DNA of 64,000 nt from Daphnia carinata (taxonomy: Eukaryota > Arthropoda > Branchiopoda > Diplostraca > Daphniidae), in the NCBI RefSeq assembly GCF_022539665.2, contig NC_081337.1, forward strand, positions 10,595,768 to 10,659,767. Reading direction: 5' to 3'. Both the position numbers and the translations under genes were made by a program. Of the stretch, positions 14,701 through 27,525 are shown one piece after another. A model generated the notes under the pieces. The model had not been told where the DNA came from. It ran no database searches and worked only from the letters and a program-made list of their open reading frames with translations. The first letter of the stretch is position 1; each line of letters opens with the position of its first letter.

Positions 14701-16992
14701 CAGGGGATAACAATTCTTTAACAAGTTCAGGGTCTCCTCTTTCTTTTTCTTTTTTTTTTTTGACGCGCAAGTTCAAAAACTGACTAGAAGATAAAACTTA
14801 AAAAAGAAAAAGGTACATGTCAAAGGGAAGAAGAGTGAATAAGATAAGCTGATAAATACGAGAAGCCCCAGCGTGACTAGCCCTCATCGTTGGCAACCGA
14901 TGGGTTCTAGCCTTTTCGCGCTGCCTATCGTGTCGGCAACACATTTTTTTTTTTTTTTTGCTTTCTGTTTTTACTTCCCGTGGATGAATGCAAATCTTTC
15001 ACGAAATTTTTGTGAAGGATTTTTGTTTTCGACGTTTTTTTTTTTTTTTTTTTTTCATGGCCGTAAGTCGACAAAATAAAGAGCCCCGCTGATGATGTGT
15101 TAGATGGCACTGGTTAATCATGCAAACGCGGACAGCATGTTAAGAAGATAAAAGCAAATGTTTCATCCGGATGCACGTAGGAGGAATTTAGCCAAAGTGA
15201 CGTGTGAAAGACGAATGGCATCTTTTATCTTCTTATCTTCATTTTTATTTTCTAGAGGGAGCTTTTGGTGCTTACCGTGAAAGCAACGGTTTTGGCACCT
15301 GTCCTTGATATTAGATTTTGAATGAAAGTTAGAAGAAGAAAAAGAAAAAAAACTTTCAAAGAGAATCGATTGTGCACAGTGAGAGAGAGAAAAAAAAAAC
15401 ACAACATTCGTAATGTGTGAATGACGTCATCGCCGGAGGTGGTTTTTTGTTTAAGAAACGAAAGGAGAGGTTAGAAAAAAAAAAATAGGGGATGGGTAGG
15501 AGTATCCGGTACGTGAATCGTCAATGGCAGTAATTAAAAATTTTTTAAGTCCTTCCTTTCATTTCTTTTTAATTAATAAACATCCCAAGCTATTTGCGGA
15601 AATATTTCTCACTTAACTTCAAATTGCGACCAATTAGCTTTTGTTTTTCCCTAGACAAATGAGCTATCGGCCCATTGCCAATTGGTTCTGTCCTTTTGTG
15701 TTTTCGGGGAAAAAAGAGGGGGGGGGGCGTCACGGGTTTTTGTATTGAAATGTCCGCTTTTTTTTTCCACGGTCCGCTCCTTTCCATTTGTTGTTTTCTT
15801 GTGTTTACAGTTTGCTTTCGAACAAAAGTTTTCTCGAGTTACTCACGAAGGACGTGAGTTGCCCAGTTCCATTTTTTTTTTCTTTCTTGTTGTGATTGTT
15901 ACGTGTTCACGATGTCATTGAAAAGCCGTTGCTTTTTTTTTCTCAACTTTCAACAAGAAAAAAAAAACAAATCCTATTTGAAAACTGGGGATTTTAAAAT
16001 TCACAACGAGCCGAACGTATGCGAGAGGGTCGCTTTGATAATAATAATAAAAAAAATACGAGTCACGAAATCTATGGGCACACACGACTCCGACATTTTT
16101 TTAATTTTTTGCCATTATAGAATTTTTTTTTTTTTTCCCTCCCACATTTTCATTTTTGTCTGAGCAAAAAACAAAATGGCCCGCAGTGCGGCCTGCGTCG
16201 TGTTAAAAGCGGGTGGCCAATTACAGACGCCCTTCAAAAAAAAAGGCAAACCGCATTGATGAGGCGCTATACGGACTTGAGAGCGTGCGAACCGCACACA
16301 GGTGTAGAGGCATTCTTATTATTATTTTTTTTTTAATACTGGACACCTACATTTTTTTATCGTTCTATATTTTCGTGAAGACAATCAAACGAGAGAGAGC
16401 TGGTTCCATTCGTGCAATGTCGTGTAGTCACAGTGTTTATATAGGTAGATATGGCTACCCGATTCTAACTGGACATTCACACACGCCGGAATGCGTGTAG
16501 TCTTTGAATCAATTGAGAAATCATCCTTGAACCTCGTCTTTCCATTTTTTTTTTTCTTTTTAAAATAACAATACAAGAAAGTGCTCGGCCACTAATTGGA
16601 CTGCTATATAGGTCTACTATTTCAAACTGAACTAAAGACCACTGATCATCATTTCAATTGTTATTTTTCAAAATCCGTAATCGTCTACAAGGAGACACAC
16701 ACACAAATTCGAATGGAGGAGGGTTGGAACTTAACTGGAGCGTGAACAATAGGCTTTTGTTGCTAAAGTTCAGGAGCATTTGAAAAAGCACACGAAATTT
16801 TGTTAACTCCCCTCCCCCCCCCCCTTCCAAAAGGGGTTTGCCTCCCTTTTTCTTTTTCTTGTATATCTTTTTAAGTTTGTGGTGCGTTACGTTTTTCAAT
16901 CCTCCCTCCGCACTCCTCCCTCGTTCCAGGACGGGAAACAAACCACTGCACGTAGCTATACTCCTCCCCCCCCCTTGTTTTTTTTTTCTTTT

Positions 16993-17014
16993 AATATATA
17001 TATATATATATATA
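16993..17014. repeat. (AT)n microsatellite
   Basis: Uninterrupted alternating A and T for about 22 bases, just after a C8 run and a T-rich run. Confidence 0.9.
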
Positions 17015-19003
17015 AAAGATTCATATTTACGAGCCTTCATCGTCATTCCGTCAGTAATTCAGATTCCGTCATCAGCGTCGGATCGTTTTCTCTTTTTTTT
17101 TTTTTTTTTAGCGGACATTCTTGTTTTTTCAAACAAGAATTTTCTCTCTAGACGTGAAACGTGAGAGTAAAAAAGCTCTGGCACTCTGCACACGCTGGGC
17201 ATAAATTTTTTGTTCAGTTCGTTTTTTTGGCCGTTCCTCTGTGGGTGCGTTGGACAAGTGGACAGCGGATTTTAAAGTGTGGCGTCAACATTGATGAAAT
17301 CTTAGGAAAATCTCGCGTGTTTCGCCATTGTAATCATTTGCATCGCCATTTAGAGAAACATTCCAAAAAAAAACCCAAGTCCGTCAAGAAGAAAACGGTT
17401 ATTGTGTCATTTTCTCTTTTATTTTTCCTTCTTTTATTTGAGACGGAAAAAATTTAAAAAAAATTCTGTTAACACGTTCTGGTGAAATCGCGAAATGTTT
17501 ACCAACGAAACGACAAGTCGCCGACGCGCTCCGGTGCGTCACAACCAACAGCATCCGGCTCCTGGAAGCCGCGCTGGCGATGGATGTTGCGTCACCGCTA
17601 ACTCGACCGCGGCTCATTTCCCAATCAACCGTGGCTCCGTCCTTCGCATCAAACCCATACCAGTACAACATCAATTAGACTTAATGATAGTCATTTTTTT
17701 TTTTTTTTATTAAGTCTAGTTCATTTACAATTTCCCTCATTTTCCTTCTTTGTCTTTGGGAGAGGGGAACGTCATTAACCTGACTGTTTTGCCCGCGTTA
17801 CGCACGAATTGATTCTCAAGTTTTTTGGCCTTTTATTTTAAACATCGAAACCGTTTTGGACCGAGTTAATCTCTTGTTTGATTTGCACTTGACTGATTGT
17901 CTGTGAAAAAAAAAGAAGAGACCTTTGATTTTGGCCCGCTGTTGCCAAGTTGCGCTCATCAAGCAAGTTCCGTCAATCTTATTCAGACGGGGGCCCGTAA
18001 TCATTTGAGTTTTTCTTTTCTCTTGAGAAGAAAAAAAAAAAGGGAAAATGAGAAGCGAAAAAAGGGGGAGCGATACTTCAAGTGCGACCTTTTGAACTCT
18101 AAGAAGGGGGGGAAATATGTTATCAAAACACCTTTTTTTATTCCTCCCTTCTGGGCGAAGGAAGATGGATATGCCGGAAGGGAGAATTTAAGTCTACACA
18201 CACGCATAAGATTTTGTGTGTATAACTTATTATACCTTAAAGGCAAAGAAATGAAATGGATGTAAAAGAAGGCATACGAGTAGGATTGGCCATTTTTTTT
18301 GTTTGTTTCCTATCTTACTCCGTGCGTGTCTTGATGGGGTTGGTGCGGCGGCCTTCTGGTTTGGTTATTTTCCTTGACCAAAAAAAAAAAAAAAAAAAAA
18401 AGAGGCTGCGTTTTTTCTCCGTGTAAGAGAGAAATAAGAATTTATAATGGAATGAGATAATTACTAGCGCTCCTTTTGAAACCGTACCGTCTTATTGGTT
18501 TCTTGTGTGTAACGTACGTGTGTATCTTATCTGCTCGTCTATTCTTTCCCTAAACAACAACAAACCATTTAGAACAAAAAATGAAAACGAATCCCCTTGT
18601 TGTTTGTAAAAGGAACAGAGAAGGTGCTTGTGTTTGTTTATCTCTTTCTTCCCATAACGTTAATTTACTCTTTTTTTTTTTTTTTTTTCTTTTCTTTTCC
18701 ATCTGTCGATATGGATACTGTGTACACATCAAACCTAATCTCGGTGAAATTCTTTGAGTCGGTCAGACAGTTGGGGAGAAAAAAAAAAAGGGCATTCTAG
18801 ATATAGAAAGACGAGTCCAAATGAAATGAAGAATGTGAAAATTTTTTTTTTTTTTTTTTTTCAAAAGTATTCTTTTACCAAAAAAAAAAATACGACGCAG
18901 GCTAAAAGCAAACGAACATAAACAACGGTGTCACGTTTTTTCTCTACCATCTTGTGTTTCTTTTTTTCTTTTTTTTATTATTTCTTAATTCTTTCCCTTT
19001 TTT

Positions 19004-19029
19004 TTCTTCTTCTTCTTCTTCTTCTTCTT
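19004..19029. repeat. (TTC)n microsatellite
   Basis: Eight or more TTC/CTT triplets in a row, forming a polypyrimidine strand in noncoding DNA. Confidence 0.85.
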
Positions 19030-19329
19030 TGGCATCCGAAATGTGTCCAACCGCACGGATGCTGATACGAGAAAGTATCCGCATCCTTTATCTCTCTTTT
19101 AAGAAAGAAATAGAGAGAAAAAAAAAAATACCTGCGGGCGTTAGCTCGTTGTCTTTCTGGTGTTGTCTTATGTGGGTATATATTTCTTACGTACATGAGC
19201 CATCTGCTGTACAGCATAAGACATGCCGACAGCGAGGAGAAAAAAAAAAAAAAAAAAAAAGAAGTTCAATGGGCCAGCACTCCTCCACTTGCTCTGGTGG
19301 TCGATGCATATAAACAGACGACTGCAGGG

Positions 19330-19363
19330 GTGTGTGTGTGTGTACGCATACACACACACACAC
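19330..19363. repeat. Perfect (GT)n/(AC)n inverted repeat
   Basis: A GT run (19330-19344) and an AC run (19349-19363) are separated by the four bases CGCA. They form perfect 15-bp arms with a 4-base loop. The tract also alternates purine and pyrimidine almost throughout. Confidence 0.85.
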
Positions 19364-19427
19364 ACGCATCTTCTATAGTAAGGATACACCTTCTGGGTTA
19401 CCTGAGACGGTGAAGCACTTGGCTCCG

Positions 19428-19660
19428 TCAGTCAGTTAGTGCCTGGCGCTCCGAACGGTAGCCTCCTCGCATCATCCTCCTCCACCTTTCTCTGCTCATC
19501 GGTGTAGGGAAAAAGTGAACTTTTGAACACACACGCCAAGTGTTTTTTTTTTTTGCAACAGGTGGAAAGTGTGTGTATGTGTGTGAGTGAAAACAGTTTT
19601 TGTTTTTTAAGTAGCTCATTGGTTGCTGTTTTCCCCTATGTGTGAGTAGTGGCTCCAAAA
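19428..19660 (+). promoter_or_regulatory. Candidate distal start site and noncoding first exon (PDZ gene 1)
   Basis: Two overlapping TCAGT initiator-like motifs lie at 19428-19437. A DPE-position hexamer, GGTAGC at 19457, matches four of six consensus bases. A strong donor (AAA followed by GTAAGTG) lies at 19661. A first exon here would splice to the acceptor at 27375. This fits an arthropod promoter, but short motifs like these also occur by chance. Confidence 0.22.
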
Positions 19661-22408
19661 GTAAGTGTTACTACGTATTTATTTATTTTTTTTTCGTGAG
19701 AAAGGGGGGGGGGGCACACTCTTTCGAAATTGTCTGTGAGGGTGGAAGCCAAAAATAAGGAGCAAGTGTGTCTATACACGGACATGTCGGACACGACCGG
19801 CATTCGAAATGAGCGGCAAAAGGGGAAAGCAGGAAGACGTCGAACGCGAAAGAGAGAAATAAAAATTGAAAAAGAAGTCGAAAGTGAAACTATTTTTTTT
19901 TCCTGGATAACGATATCTCAGTCGTTGGTTTAGGGTTTTTTTTTTTTTTTTTAAATAATAATAATTAATTGTGAAGGTATTGTTAAGTTTCTCATTTGTA
20001 CCAACTCAAACTGGACTGCTGGTATATTCTTGACCATAGCCCCCAATGTTTCGGGACCACCGTCACTTTGAAAACGCCCGGACCATTGCCCTTATTATTT
20101 GTCCGCCTTCTTGTGTGCGTGTGTGTGTTGTTTCTTATCTAATGGGGAGGGGGAGAGAATTTGAATCGGGCACCCTGTTGATTATGGAACAAGGCGCTTG
20201 CTGTTCATTTTCTCTCTGCCGGTCAGTGTGGGTTGTTTCTTTTCTTTTGTATTTCAAAGAGACGGGGCGGTGTAGGAGAAAACAAGATGGTCTGTCGGTA
20301 GCAGGTTGTACGTGGCATTTAGGTCGGTTTGCAAATGACGACTAAGGAAGCGTCTAATGGGTGAATTGGCCTCGTTTTTTTTTTCTCTATGTTTTTTTTT
20401 TTTTTTTTTGGCTCATTGCCTGGACCGTCTGTGAAACTAATTGGACACTGCGTGATCGGCATACCGCAAGTGAATGAGGTAGGGGGAAAGGAGGGGAAGT
20501 AGAAAGGTGAAATAATCCATCCATTTTCGAATTGCATTTGAAAAGAGAAAAAAAAAAAAAAAAAAAGACGAACGCCAGAAAAATGATGGAGTTGTGAGGT
20601 ACAGACGGGAGCTGCAAGCAAAAGTACCTACTTTTTTTTTTTTTTCTAAATGATCGTTTCTTTATTCGTTGTCTTTCTTTTTATTGTATCGAAAATGCTA
20701 TATAAAACTGGACAGACAGAGAAGAATCGAATGGCAAAGAACTTTTCTCTGCGCATATGAGACCCCCCCCCTCTGGCCGAACGACTCCGCCCGTCTGGTA
20801 TTTTTTCATTTCGCCAGCATCGAAAGACAAGGAAGCGAATCCGGCGGCGATGATCCGCGTTGATCATTTGTCAAACTTCTTTTTTTTTTTTTTTTTGCTA
20901 CTCTCTCTTCTCTTGTTTTCTCGTAGATTCTTTCTCTTTCATTCTTTTCTCTTTTGTCATCTTCTGAAACATTCAGACACTCTCTTAATCTCCCCTCCGT
21001 TTGCCCACTCTATGACGTTCAGTAATAGACTCCGCATTGCTGGACTCACTGTGTCAGCTTCTTATAGAATTCAAACATGCGGCGGCGGAAGAGACGAAGT
21101 CGGTCGCATTGGCTAGACGTAAAAAAAAAAAAAAAGAAAGAGAATTTCAAAATGACTACCTTCAAACTTTATATGGCAACGAAACATCCGCCAAAGGGGC
21201 TGATGATGAAGTGATGTGGCCGAGGAACAAGAACGAGTTTTACTATTGAATTTTTTTCTTTTTTTGCTCCTTAAATCAAAATGTGGAAAGTATAGGAATG
21301 ACGTGAGGCGCGCATGTACCCAAAATGCTGATGAAGTCGATAGGAGAAAATGTGAAGAGCAATGCAGAGTGATGGGCCACACACACAACTGGCCCATCAA
21401 ACGCACACACACACACAAAATGTCTAAGGTGAATCAAATATCGGGAGAAAGGAGCAACCAGAGGGGCAGTTTTAGACGTCCGTTGCAACAGACTTCCCCA
21501 CACATTCCAGATGAGCTCTTCTTTCACATTGTTGACCTCCCTCTGTGCTGATATCGTGTCCAATCGATCGCTTATTTTCCTCTTTGCTGGACCCGCCGAA
21601 CTGTGTTGAATTTTCCGGAAACAAGAGAATTTCCCTTTTTCTTTTTTTTTTTTTTGGTTTCACGAGGCATAATTGTGCAGTTCCCTTTTCTAACGATGAA
21701 AAATGTTGACCAACGACCCGTGTCCAGGCCGTTGCTGATGCGAAACAACCTTGTACGATCCTATTGTCGTGCCAATTCAGAACAATATTTTTTTTTGTTT
21801 TTTTTTTTGGAACCGAGCTTCGTAATAAGCAAACAATGTGTACACGCGCATGTTACGCAGCGTTGCCAGTCAAGTCATCTGCATCTCCCCCCCCCCCCTT
21901 TTTTTTTTTTTTTTTTTAAATTTAAACTCAGGTTTTTTTCTTATGAATCCACCGCCTTTGCTAAAATTCTAAAGAAGTTCCTTCCACGTCGTTGACCGTG
22001 CATTACACACACACACACACACACACAAAAAGAGCTTCCCATTTTTCTCTTTCCTTCGTTTAGCTACCGTGTTTCTTCATCCGATGCAGAGTGTTTATTC
22101 TTGTTGCTCGCTCGGTCGGCAAGTCGGCACAACATTCAAAAAACTGAAGCTCAAAAAGAAAATAGATGCGCCATTTTTAGTTTGAAGTCATTTGCTTGGA
22201 TGATATGGTTTTTTTTTTTTCCTTCCGTCTTTTGTTGTGTGAATGTTAAAGCGCACACAGCCACTTTGTGCGCAACGGAAAAAAAAAAAAAAAATTGGCT
22301 TGCCTAATTGGTTCCAGTAGAGAGGAAACGTGAACTTCGGAAACATTTGGCGCCATATCAAAACAAACTCCGACAGGCAGGATATTTCCAGTCTTCTTTT
22401 CTTGTTCA

Positions 22409-22447
<39 letters not shown>

Positions 22448-23288
22448 CTTGTTGAACGACGAGATTTCCAATTGACGGGGCTCTTTCCAACACCTGCTAG
22501 AAAAACCTGTCAGGTGGAAATGACCGTCACGCATTTTCTTTTTTTTTTTTTTTTTTTTTGGCCGAGTCACTCAAAAATTCTTTTCTCTGTATACCGACTG
22601 TCTTATATGTTGTTCTCCTATCTTTCTTTCTTTTTTTTTTTTCTGATGTGTTACATGTAACCACATGTGATACCCTTTTGCTTGGCGGTTTTACACACAT
22701 GTTGATGGTATACTTGACAACCGGCTGGCCATTTTTTTTCTTTCTTTGATGTGGCATTCACGCTACTGTACTCTTTAATAACATAGGCCGTCGCACTCTC
22801 CGCAAACGGACAAGAAGTTCCTTGACCCTATTTTTGATTCACTGATTGAAATTACAATTTGCGGTGTGGCCCGATGGCAACCTAAATGTCGATGATGGCA
22901 TACGCATGGCCTACATAAAAAAAAAAAAAAAAGGTCGATATCGTTGATGACCTTCCTTTACTTTTTGGGCTTGTTTCCCATGAAAAATGGCCAGCAACTC
23001 GTGGAAATCGTCGGAACCAAAAAAAAAAAAAAGGAACCCATCGTTCCTCTCCGTATCGAAGTCTTGGTCGTTCTCAAAAATAAAAACGAAGCAAAAGGAA
23101 GACAGACACTAGTGGTCGATTGCCAACTCCACCCCTATCTGGACCCACGTCTTTTCTCTCCGCTCTGATGGGAAATCTAAATCTTCCTTCTTTTTTTTTT
23201 TTTTTTTTTTTTTGCCCAGTTCTTGTCACACACAAAAATCGTCCATAGAGGTGGAACGGTATTTTTGTCTATACCCTTGGAGTTTTTC

Positions 23289-23323
<35 letters not shown>

Positions 23324-26300
23324 CCTACCTTTATTTTGCTTCCCCCTCTTACACACCTTTCTCTGCCTATCGGCTGACCTTTTTTTTTTCCCTCCCTCTT
23401 CGTCATTTCTCGCCCACAGATTGACTTCTTTTTTTTTTTATTCTTTATCGTTCCTTGTATATACGGAGAAGAGAAAAAAAAAAGGGGGAGGCCAGAGACC
23501 GTCAAGAAGAGTTTTGTCCTTAGTATTTTTTTATTTATTTTTTTTTTTTTTTGAACTGGCGTTTTCTGAAATAAGCCAGTACACCTTTTCTATTTTTCTT
23601 AGAAGATCCCCCCACTTCTTGCTCTTGAAGAACAGACGGTAGGGGTGGGATGATAGGCACACACCACGTACGTGGAAAGACATTAACTAAAAAGAAGTCC
23701 CTTTTTCTTCTTATTTTTTGAAAGCTTGTTTTCTTTTTGCCTCTTCGTGGAAATTTTTTTTTTTTTTTTTTTTTTTTTGTAAGTCGTGCTATTGCAAGTA
23801 TTGCAGTTCGATTAGTTTCATCCTATTTTTCTCGTTTGTTGTTGTTTGAGAGAGGCTTTGGTAAACGGGGAGGGAGTACAAATGGCAGGATGCAAAGGCA
23901 ATCTAAATCCCCTCGCAAACCAGTCAAGAAATCAGAAAGACATGATGGGGGGGGGGAACAAAATAATAAGTGAAATTTGAAGTCATTAATTCCTTCCGGT
24001 TTCAGCCCATTTGTGATAAAGAAAAAAAAAAGGCAAGGCAAAGAAGCCAGGCTCCGAAACGGGGTTTTATATTGCAGAGTGGCGCAACGTAATCACGAAA
24101 TAATCATGATTTCTTTGATTTTCAAATTGTCAGTCCCAATTTTTAAAGCAAGATAAACATTCTTTTTTTTTTTCCCGAGAACCCATTGTGAAAGAAGACT
24201 TACCTGAATTCGTGCGAAAATGACTCAACTTATTTGGGTTTTTTTTTATTACGTTTTTCAACTGAAATGATTCATTAATAGCGAAAAACGTCGACCGATG
24301 TTTATCCACACAAACGATAGATAGACGACGCTCGAGTCATCGAAAGGTGATGCCTGACGAGCGACGTACACCTTTTTTTTTTATTTGTTTGAAATTTATA
24401 TGTCTCTTCCTTTTGGAGTAAGCGCGTTTAACTGTTGTATCCATCTCTGGAGAGACACCTGTAACGTTTCAAATGCCAACTGCCAACCAAGTTTCATTTG
24501 AAAACCCTTTTTTTTTTTTTGTTCCCTCTCATCATCGTGTTCTTGTTATCTCATCCCCTTTACCTTTCGCTTTTTATTATTATTTTTTCTTTGGGTCCCG
24601 AAAATTGGAAGCGATAAACGACGACAGAATCGTCAGCTGGGCAAGAAGAATACCTCGCCTGTATAATCATCTAGCCGGAGACTGACATGTAAAACATCCT
24701 CGCATCTCTTTTTTTTTTTTTTTCTTTTATTTTTATTTATTCTTTCAAACCCCTTCGGGTCCACACGCAGCAGCGTGGCACATGGAAGAAACCGGGGGAA
24801 TAACTAAATAGCCCGACTGTAAGTTCTTTCGAAACGAGGAGGCCAATATTTAGAGAAGAGATGGGCGTTGTCTTTTCTGCTGTTTTTTTTTTTTTTTTTT
24901 TTTTTTGGGATGAAAATCACGCCCGCTAGAAATAAGAAAAAAGATGCGCGTTTCTTCTTTTTATGAAACAACAACCTGCAGCTGTGATGGTATTTCTTTG
25001 CCCCCTCGTCTTGGCAGTTACTACAACTTGTTTCTCTCCTCGCATTCCGTGAGCTACGGGAGTTGCTTTATAAGCGAATGGCTCTCGATTGCTATGCATT
25101 TTCTAAAACACAAAAAAAGTACTGGGGGGAAAAGAAAAAAAAAAAAAAATGATGAGAGTGAAAACAGTGAGGCAGAGGAAATGGGTGTAGGAGATGGCAC
25201 ACGAGTTCGTCAATCACGAGAGGGAAAACAAATGAAAATAGAAGATACACACGCGGGGAGTGTGTCAAAAATGTTTTCGAACCGGGTGATGTCTAATCAC
25301 GAGCGGCATATGTCGGTCAAAACTACGAAAGAAAAAAAACAAAAAAACTTTCACCAATTCGGGAAAAAAAAAAATTTATAGTTAATATAGAGAGCTCGTA
25401 AAAATTCGAGTTCCCACTCCTCGGAAAAAAGAAAAATTGCACGACATTTTTGATGGGACGTCGTCGGTCGTGAATAACGAAAAAGCGAACGAAAAAATTG
25501 CCCAATTCAGAGCTAGGTTACACATTAACGTTGTGGGAGTTGATGATGCTCACGAGATTCTCATCAGTTTTTGCCCCATCTTTTGCTAGAACGAAACCGT
25601 CCGCTTGTTTACATTCCTTCGTTTTCCCTTTTCTTTTTCTTTCACGTTTGTCGGCGTCGTTGGGTGTGCAAGGGGGAGGCGACGCCACTAGACGACAACC
25701 TGTTGTACTCCCATAGAAAAAGCCATTGATGAAGTGGGCGTGTGTAGGTTAGTGCGGAGGTGGAACCCCAAGTCACTAGCGCGTGTAACAATCGAAATGG
25801 ACTTTTGCTTTTTCTCCCTTTTGTTTTTTGTTTTTTTTTTTTGCTTTGACGTGCCCTCGTGTCTGTCTGCGTGATTCCTACTCGGGTTTCTTAAACTCGA
25901 TTCCCACGACTTTTGTTTTCCTGCAGCTTTCACTCTCGATTTTTGTTTTTTCTGCACACAGCGCGGAAACGAGAATGGCCAATAATAATAATAAAAACAA
26001 AAACGTTGCGAGAGAGAGAGGAGAATCTTCACGTTTTCGCAAGCGTGTTGATGATGAGAACGTTCTCAGTCAAATTCTCACATTCACCAGCGAGTTTTGA
26101 CTTTTACACGTCTACTTGTTTTTCGTTACTGTCTAATGGAGAAGAATGAACTTGTTTTTTTTTTTTTGCCTGGGCAAGGTTGTTTCGGTCGTTTCCGAAC
26201 GTGCATGTTTAGTCGTCGTGATCCTACCAAGAACATGTGATTTTTCTTGTGGAGATGTAAAGGAGCGAGGATGTAAATAGTGTTGCGTATTCCTCTCTAC

Positions 26301-26994
26301 GTTTCGTGTGATCTACGGGCAACTGTTTTAAGGCAAGCAACGTGTAACAATAGGAAATAGACGCGCGAAAATGAAAGAGAAAAGACATTTTCTTTTTTTT
26401 TTTTTTTTTCTTCAAAAGATGTTGTTAAGAAAAGGGCACGCCCTTGGATTGGCAGTCTATTGTGTATTCCAGACAAGTCAATGCGCAGCATTGGCAACGT
26501 TGCTTTCAGACTTATTGCCTTTTGTGATCTACATCTTATTTTTGTTTTTAGTATCCGTCTTGCACATTTTCATCTTGGAGTGTCGTTTCACTTTTTTTTT
26601 TCTTTCGTATTGCGCCTTTTTTTTTTATGATTACACGCAGTCCTTCACGTCGTGAGTTATAGAAATCGAAGCCGACCGCGGCGGCTCGTGCACGCCCGTT
26701 TTTCTGTCCCGAATTGTGTTTCGGCTTGATCGCGTGACGGATGGACTTGAAATGCAAACTGGTTTTTATTTATACGGTTTTTTTTGTTTTTTTTAGAGGA
26801 CTATATCGTTGATGCTCAAAAGAAAAGAGAAATGGACGTAAGTGCAATCCGCTGGAAAAAGAGGAACAAGGTTGTGACGAATGAAAAGAAGACAATCATC
26901 AGACAATGAGGCACACGAGAGTTTTGCATTTTTTAAAAGGGCGATGTTGAATTTTTTTTAAGGCCATTTTGAAAGTGACCAGACATGTAAAACA
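19661..26994. other. Noncoding, homopolymer-rich interval
   Basis: No supported coding exon. The interval contains T runs up to about 35 bases (22411-22445), a (CT)15 repeat at 23291-23320, an (AC)n run near 22004-22026, and several C or G runs of 8-11 bases. It may be intronic to the PDZ gene if a distal first exon is used. Confidence 0.6.
23291..23320. repeat. (CT)15 microsatellite
   Basis: Thirty uninterrupted bases of alternating C and T. Confidence 0.95.
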
Positions 26995-27086
26995 TCAGTG
27001 AAGCGAATGAATATAATTCACGAATCGTCTGCGGTGAGATTCCTTAGCGAGCGTTCACGTTACGGCCAGCCGTATCGTTTGACCAG
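26995..27086 (+). promoter_or_regulatory. Candidate proximal start site and noncoding first exon (PDZ gene 1)
   Basis: A TCAGTG initiator-like motif at 26995-27000 is followed by a good donor (GACCAG then GTAACA) at 27087. Splicing to the acceptor at 27375 would remove a 288-base intron and join a 5' UTR to the ATG at 27526. No DPE match is visible. This competes with the candidate at 19428. Confidence 0.28.
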
Positions 27087-27525
27087 GTAACACACCTGGG
27101 CAATTCAAAAAGATTCCCTTTCTTTTTCTTCTTCTTCTATCTCGGTATTCATTTTCTTTCATCCGAAATTCATGTTGACAAAACAGAAGAGAGAGAACAG
27201 ACGGTCGATGGGGAGAGTTAGTAGATAACCTTGAAGTTCTTACTGGGCAGACTTACGTAGTCACGCTATATTCACGCCGCTTCGTGATAATAATAACGCA
27301 CCACAATCAATTTTCTCTTGGCTGCTTTTATGTCTCTTTATTCTATGGCTTCAATGTTTCCTCGTTTCTCATCAGGACGGTGGACAAATCTCCTGTTGTT
27401 GCTGTTGCGCTAGTCGTCACTGCGACAGCTGGACCGACTGCCGGACGAATCGAAGCGCCAATCATCAGAACACGAAGCCGATCCCTGGCGTATTTGTGCA
27501 CCCGACTACCACCGTCCAAATCACG

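Larger units (their letters stand above)
8584..19427. other. Noncoding interval after the myosin gene
   Basis: Myosin 3' UTR, then about 10 kb without a supported gene. The DNA is crowded with A and T homopolymers, including about 26 A near 9491-9516 and several T runs of 15-20. Open frames here are short and dominated by Phe or Lys codons from these runs, as expected by chance. The one stretch that looks compositionally different is 17495-17660, which is GC-richer and is reported as a finding. The interval may be intergenic, or an upstream intron of the PDZ gene starting at 27526. Confidence 0.6.

Noticed and set aside
16838-17164. Phe- and Pro-rich ORFs
   Set aside because: They translate C runs, T runs and an (AT)n microsatellite. 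No coding signal.
23223-23642. 139-codon plus-strand ORF
   Set aside because: Made almost entirely of Ser/Leu/Phe from (CT)n and T runs. Low-complexity artefact.
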